From Nitrososphaerales archaeon TH1177 (lineage in GTDB: Archaea; Thermoproteota; Nitrososphaeria; Nitrososphaerales; Nitrososphaeraceae), in assembly GCA_014523515.1 (NCBI GenBank), contig JAATVJ010000186.1, positions 1 to 8,468 on the forward strand: DNA of 8,468 nucleotides, written 5' to 3'. The position numbers were made by a program, and so were the translations under genes. Below, piece by piece: positions 6,434 to 8,468 of the stretch. Under the pieces are notes generated by a model. That model saw only the letters and a list, made by a program, of their open reading frames with translations, made no database searches and had not been told where the DNA came from. How positions within the stretch are numbered: position 1 is the first letter of the stretch; each line of letters opens with the position of its first letter.

Positions 6434-7810
6434 TTATAAATTTTTTAAAGCCTGTTTTCGTCTAACACTAGTATTTATTTCACTAGTTCCTGATGATATG
6501 ATTTCTATAAGTTTTGCATTTGTAAAGTTTGGTTTAGTTCTTAGTAAACGTCCAAGTCTTTGAATAAATTCTCTTTTGCTTCCAGTTCCACTGACTATTA
6601 TTCCTAATTCAGCATCAGGAACATCTACACCCTCATCTAAAACTTTTGAAGTTACTAAAACTCGATATCTGCCATCTCTAAAACCATTTAATGCATCTTC
6701 TCTTTCTTGTTTACTAGATTTATGAGTTATAAAAGGAATTAGAAAGTTATTAGAAATTAAATAAACTAATTTATTGTGTTGTGTAAATATTATTGTTTTT
6801 CTATTAGGATTTTCACTAAGAATTTTACGTAATTCTGCGATTTTAGATTGACTATTTAATGCAATATCTAAGGCTTTATTCCTCGCCAACAATGCATTTC
6901 GAGCATACTGGTTTTTTCCAGAGATCATAATTAATTTTTGAAATCCAATTTGATCATATCTAATTCCTAGCTTATGTAAATAAGATAAATATTGATCATA
7001 ATTTTTTTGATATTCTAGTTCTTCCTCAGGTAATAACTTGACATATCTTTTTTCAACAGTAAAAGATGCAAGATGTTTATCTCTGGCTAACTCATTAACA
7101 GATGATTGATATACTATACCTCCAACTAATCTAGGAAAATCTAAATGTAGATTATCTTCGCGTTCATATGTAGCCGTCAAACCTAATCTATATGGAGATG
7201 CAAATTGTTCTGCAATAGTTCGGTATCCTGGCGCAGCTAAATGATGTAACTCGTCAAATATTACAAAAGCAAATTTGTTTCCTATAAAAGATGACCGAAT
7301 ATAAGCCGAATCATATGTCGATACAGTAATACCAGTTATATTAAATATACCTCCACCAATATTTCCAATTTCTAATTTTTGAAAATATTTAGATAAAAAT
7401 TTTGTCCATTGTTCCATAAGATCTAATGTTGGAACTACAATCAGTGTAGAAGAATTTATTATTTCGATCAGTTTAATAGCTATTATAGTCTTTCCTGAAC
7501 CTGTCGGTAATATTATACATCCTTTCTTTCCTGCCTTAATCCAATTTTCTATTGCCTTTTTTTGATATGCTCGTAATGATAAATTGATATTTCCAATTCT
7601 CAAGTTTTGGATAGGAATCAGTTCCATAACATTATCTTCATATTGAATACCACTATTTTGTAAATATGCAATAATATCTTGATAATGTAATGCTAGTGCT
7701 CGTAATTGATTTGTTCTTGGGTCTATTACTGAATATGGAATTTGATTTATTCCAGAAATAACAATAGATCCTTTATCATAGTAAAGAATTATTTTAGTAT
7801 TTATAGGCAA
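6434..7810 (-). CDS. xpb: Archaeal XPB DNA helicase
   Basis: A 458-residue SF2 helicase of the XPB family, the 3'-5' helicase/translocase that in eukaryotes opens DNA in TFIIH. The N-terminal damage-recognition-type domain spans about 6-65 (YYDKGSIVISG, DPRTNQLRALALHYQDII). The helicase core shows RAYQ (80-83), Walker A PTGSGKT (102-108), DELH (186-189), TAT (212-214), the XPB-specific RED motif (217-219), a thumb-like helical insert about 255-315, SKVLDEGVDVPDAE (388-401) and motif VI QRLGRLLR (417-424). Length is typical for archaea. In other archaea XPB pairs with the nuclease Bax1; no Bax1 gene is in the window, so its role in excision repair is inferred. The only start is TTG, directly after an in-frame TAA, with a TATA box 27 bases upstream, indicating a leaderless transcript. 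Confidence 0.93.
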   Translation of the reverse strand: MPINTKIILYYDKGSIVISGINQIPYSVIDPRTNQLRALALHYQDIIAYLQNSGIQYEDNVMELIPIQNLRIGNINLSLRAYQKKAIENWIKAGKKGCIILPTGSGKTIIAIKLIEIINSSTLIVVPTLDLMEQWTKFLSKYFQKLEIGNIGGGIFNITGITVSTYDSAYIRSSFIGNKFAFVIFDELHHLAAPGYRTIAEQFASPYRLGLTATYEREDNLHLDFPRLVGGIVYQSSVNELARDKHLASFTVEKRYVKLLPEEELEYQKNYDQYLSYLHKLGIRYDQIGFQKLIMISGKNQYARNALLARNKALDIALNSQSKIAELRKILSENPNRKTIIFTQHNKLVYLISNNFLIPFITHKSSKQEREDALNGFRDGRYRVLVTSKVLDEGVDVPDAELGIIVSGTGSKREFIQRLGRLLRTKPNFTNAKLIEIISSGTSEINTSVRRKQALKNL

Positions 7811-7831
7811 TTAATATTAATATCTTAAACA

Positions 7832-7840
7832 ATTATATAT
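7832..7840 (-). promoter_or_regulatory. TATA box of the XPB gene; supports the TTG start
   Basis: On the minus strand this reads ATATATAATT (7841 or 7840 to 7832), centred about 27 bases before the TTG at 7810. That is the distance expected between an archaeal TATA box and the first transcribed base, so transcription should start at the TTG itself. It therefore both identifies the promoter and supports the unusual start codon. Confidence 0.55.
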
Positions 7841-7883
7841 CTTAAAAAGAATCGCATTCTATTTAATATCTTATTTATAATAA

Positions 7884-8228
7884 TTAATAGGGAGGCTGTT
7901 TTCTCCATGCAAACATCATAAAAACAAATGGAATTAAAAGTATAGCAGTAGCAATAAGAACAGGTTGCATTATTACAATATCTACTGGGATTCCAACTGC
8001 ATAAAAATAAGGAAATGGATATAACCCTGAAACAAAAAACCAGACTGCTACGAGCATAAGAATAAGGGGACCGTTTCTTTTTAGAAATCCTGAAGGTTTT
8101 TTATTTGAAATTGCACATCTTTTGCACTTTCTTTCTGATTGAATCAGACAAGAAGAACATACAGTCTGATTACAATATGCACAAACTACATTCCCAAATC
8201 TTGATCCGCATATATAACATTGATCCAA
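7884..8228 (-). CDS. Eight-cysteine zinc-finger protein with two membrane helices, function unknown
   Basis: A 114-residue protein I cannot assign to a named family. The N-terminal 38 residues hold four CxxC pairs: Cys4/7, 16/19, 24/27 and 35/38. The spacing C-x2-C-x8-C-x2-C-x4-C-x2-C-x7-C-x2-C resembles two-zinc cross-brace fingers such as FYVE or related treble clefs, although the FYVE basic motif is absent. A basic stretch (43-51) leads to one hydrophobic helix (about 54-70) and a second (about 84-107), so the finger is probably cytoplasmic with a membrane hairpin. It begins with TTG; the upstream in-frame stop is 12 codons away (8262-8264) with no ATG, GTG or TTG between. It lies 156 bp downstream of amoC and 73 bp upstream of XPB, all on one strand. 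A protein- or membrane-binding role is only a guess. Confidence 0.75.
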   Translation of the reverse strand: MDQCYICGSRFGNVVCAYCNQTVCSSCLIQSERKCKRCAISNKKPSGFLKRNGPLILMLVAVWFFVSGLYPFPYFYAVGIPVDIVIMQPVLIATAILLIPFVFMMFAWRKQPPY

Positions 8229-8257
8229 TAATAATAGTAAATATGATCGTAAAAGAC

Positions 8258-8268
8258 ATATTTAATAT
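8258..8268 (-). promoter_or_regulatory. Candidate TATA box of the zinc-finger gene
   Basis: On the minus strand this reads TATTAAATATG, about 35 bases before the TTG at 8228. It would place the transcript start near 8236-8238 with a leader of about 10 bases. It suggests that the gene has its own promoter rather than depending on read-through from amoC. The match is moderate in very AT-rich DNA. Confidence 0.35.
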
Positions 8269-8333
8269 TTATTAGTTTTTTATATTATTGATCTACAAAA
8301 AATAAAAGTTTCACAAATGACTACTTGAATTTA

Positions 8334-8361
8334 GAAAATAAAAAAATAAATAAATGAAAAA
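8334..8361 (-). terminator. T-rich terminator region of amoC
   Basis: On the minus strand, starting about 24 bases after the amoC stop, there is a run dominated by T (TTTTTCATTTATTTATTTTT, then TTATTTTC). Such tracts terminate archaeal transcription. Upstream of it, GAAAAA (8356-8361) and TTTTTC (8375-8380) form a weak 6-bp inverted repeat. A second T-rich run lies at 8294-8308 and could act as a back-up. Strong termination would make sense behind a highly expressed gene. Confidence 0.55.
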
Positions 8362-8384
8362 TTTTTGAAAGTTCTTTTTCTATT

Positions 8385-8468
8385 TTATGGGATAGATCTG
8401 CTGTATAATTTTCCTTCTAATGCTAGTTTGTACATTTCTGCAACGTACGGGTTCTTTGCTGGTGTTTC
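8385..8468 (-). CDS. amoC: Ammonia monooxygenase subunit C, C-terminal end (partial)
   Basis: The minus strand encodes 27 residues followed by TAA; the rest of the gene lies beyond the right edge. The peptide contains NPYVAEMYKLALEGKLYSRS and ends IP, which I recognise as the conserved C-terminus of archaeal AmoC, where most homologues read MYKMALEGKLYSRSIP. AmoC is an integral membrane subunit of the copper-dependent ammonia monooxygenase that oxidises ammonia to hydroxylamine, the first step of energy metabolism. The codons here are clearly richer in G and C than the neighbouring genes, as expected for a very highly expressed gene. The stop is followed by T-rich tracts and then by the zinc-finger gene rather than amoB. 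Whether this copy belongs to the main amo cluster or stands alone cannot be told from the window. Confidence 0.85.
   Translation of the reverse strand, partial: ETPAKNPYVAEMYKLALEGKLYSRSIP

Noticed and set aside
6346..6465. Short plus-strand frame of about 39 codons in the inter-helicase gap
   Set aside because: Low-complexity Ile/Asn/Lys composition, runs into the antisense of XPB, and has no support beyond lack of stops.

Overview
The window is AT-rich DNA (roughly 30% G+C by eye) from an ammonia-oxidising archaeon (Thaumarchaeota/Nitrososphaeria). The firmest lineage marker is at the right edge, where the minus strand encodes the last 27 residues of archaeal ammonia monooxygenase subunit C (ending ...GKLYSRSIP). 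Archaeal XPB and Hef-type helicases, an amicyanin-like copper protein, TATA-box promoters close to start codons and frequent GTG/TTG starts fit this. Low G+C suggests a Nitrosopumilus-like or other low-GC lineage, but the genus cannot be fixed from this window.

Layout, left to right. Eight of nine genes are on the minus strand. (1) 1-137: N-terminus of a ferritin/Dps-like protein, cut by the left edge. (2) 317-1996: a phosphate uptake operon, DUF47/PhoU-like regulator followed by a PiT transporter, with a likely promoter at 2026-2034 and a hairpin at 265-299 that may end it. (3) 2133-2768: a metal-dependent hydrolase of the cyclase/kynurenine-formamidase family. (4) 2934-3785: the only plus-strand gene, a secreted or membrane-anchored blue-copper protein with an extra C-terminal beta domain, divergent from the cyclase; the shared promoter region holds a dyad and a 9-bp direct repeat. 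(5) 3922-6180: a Hef/FANCM-type helicase lacking the XPF nuclease half. (6) 6434-7810: an archaeal XPB helicase with a TTG start and a well-placed TATA box. (7) 7884-8228: a small protein with an eight-cysteine, cross-brace-like zinc finger and two membrane helices. (8) 8385-8468: the 3' end of amoC, followed by T-rich terminator-like tracts.

How the genes may work together: DUF47-PiT is a recognised functional pair. The two helicases are adjacent and both act in DNA repair or fork processing in related archaea, but they are separated by 253 bp and probably have their own promoters. The copper protein and AmoC belong to the copper-based energy metabolism of these organisms, although they are not linked here. 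The most interesting points are the uncharacterised zinc-finger membrane protein directly downstream of amoC, the absence of amoB at that position, and the nuclease-less Hef with its own C-terminal domains. No tRNA, rRNA, CRISPR, insertion sequence or phage gene was found, and no gene-free stretch exceeds 253 bp.
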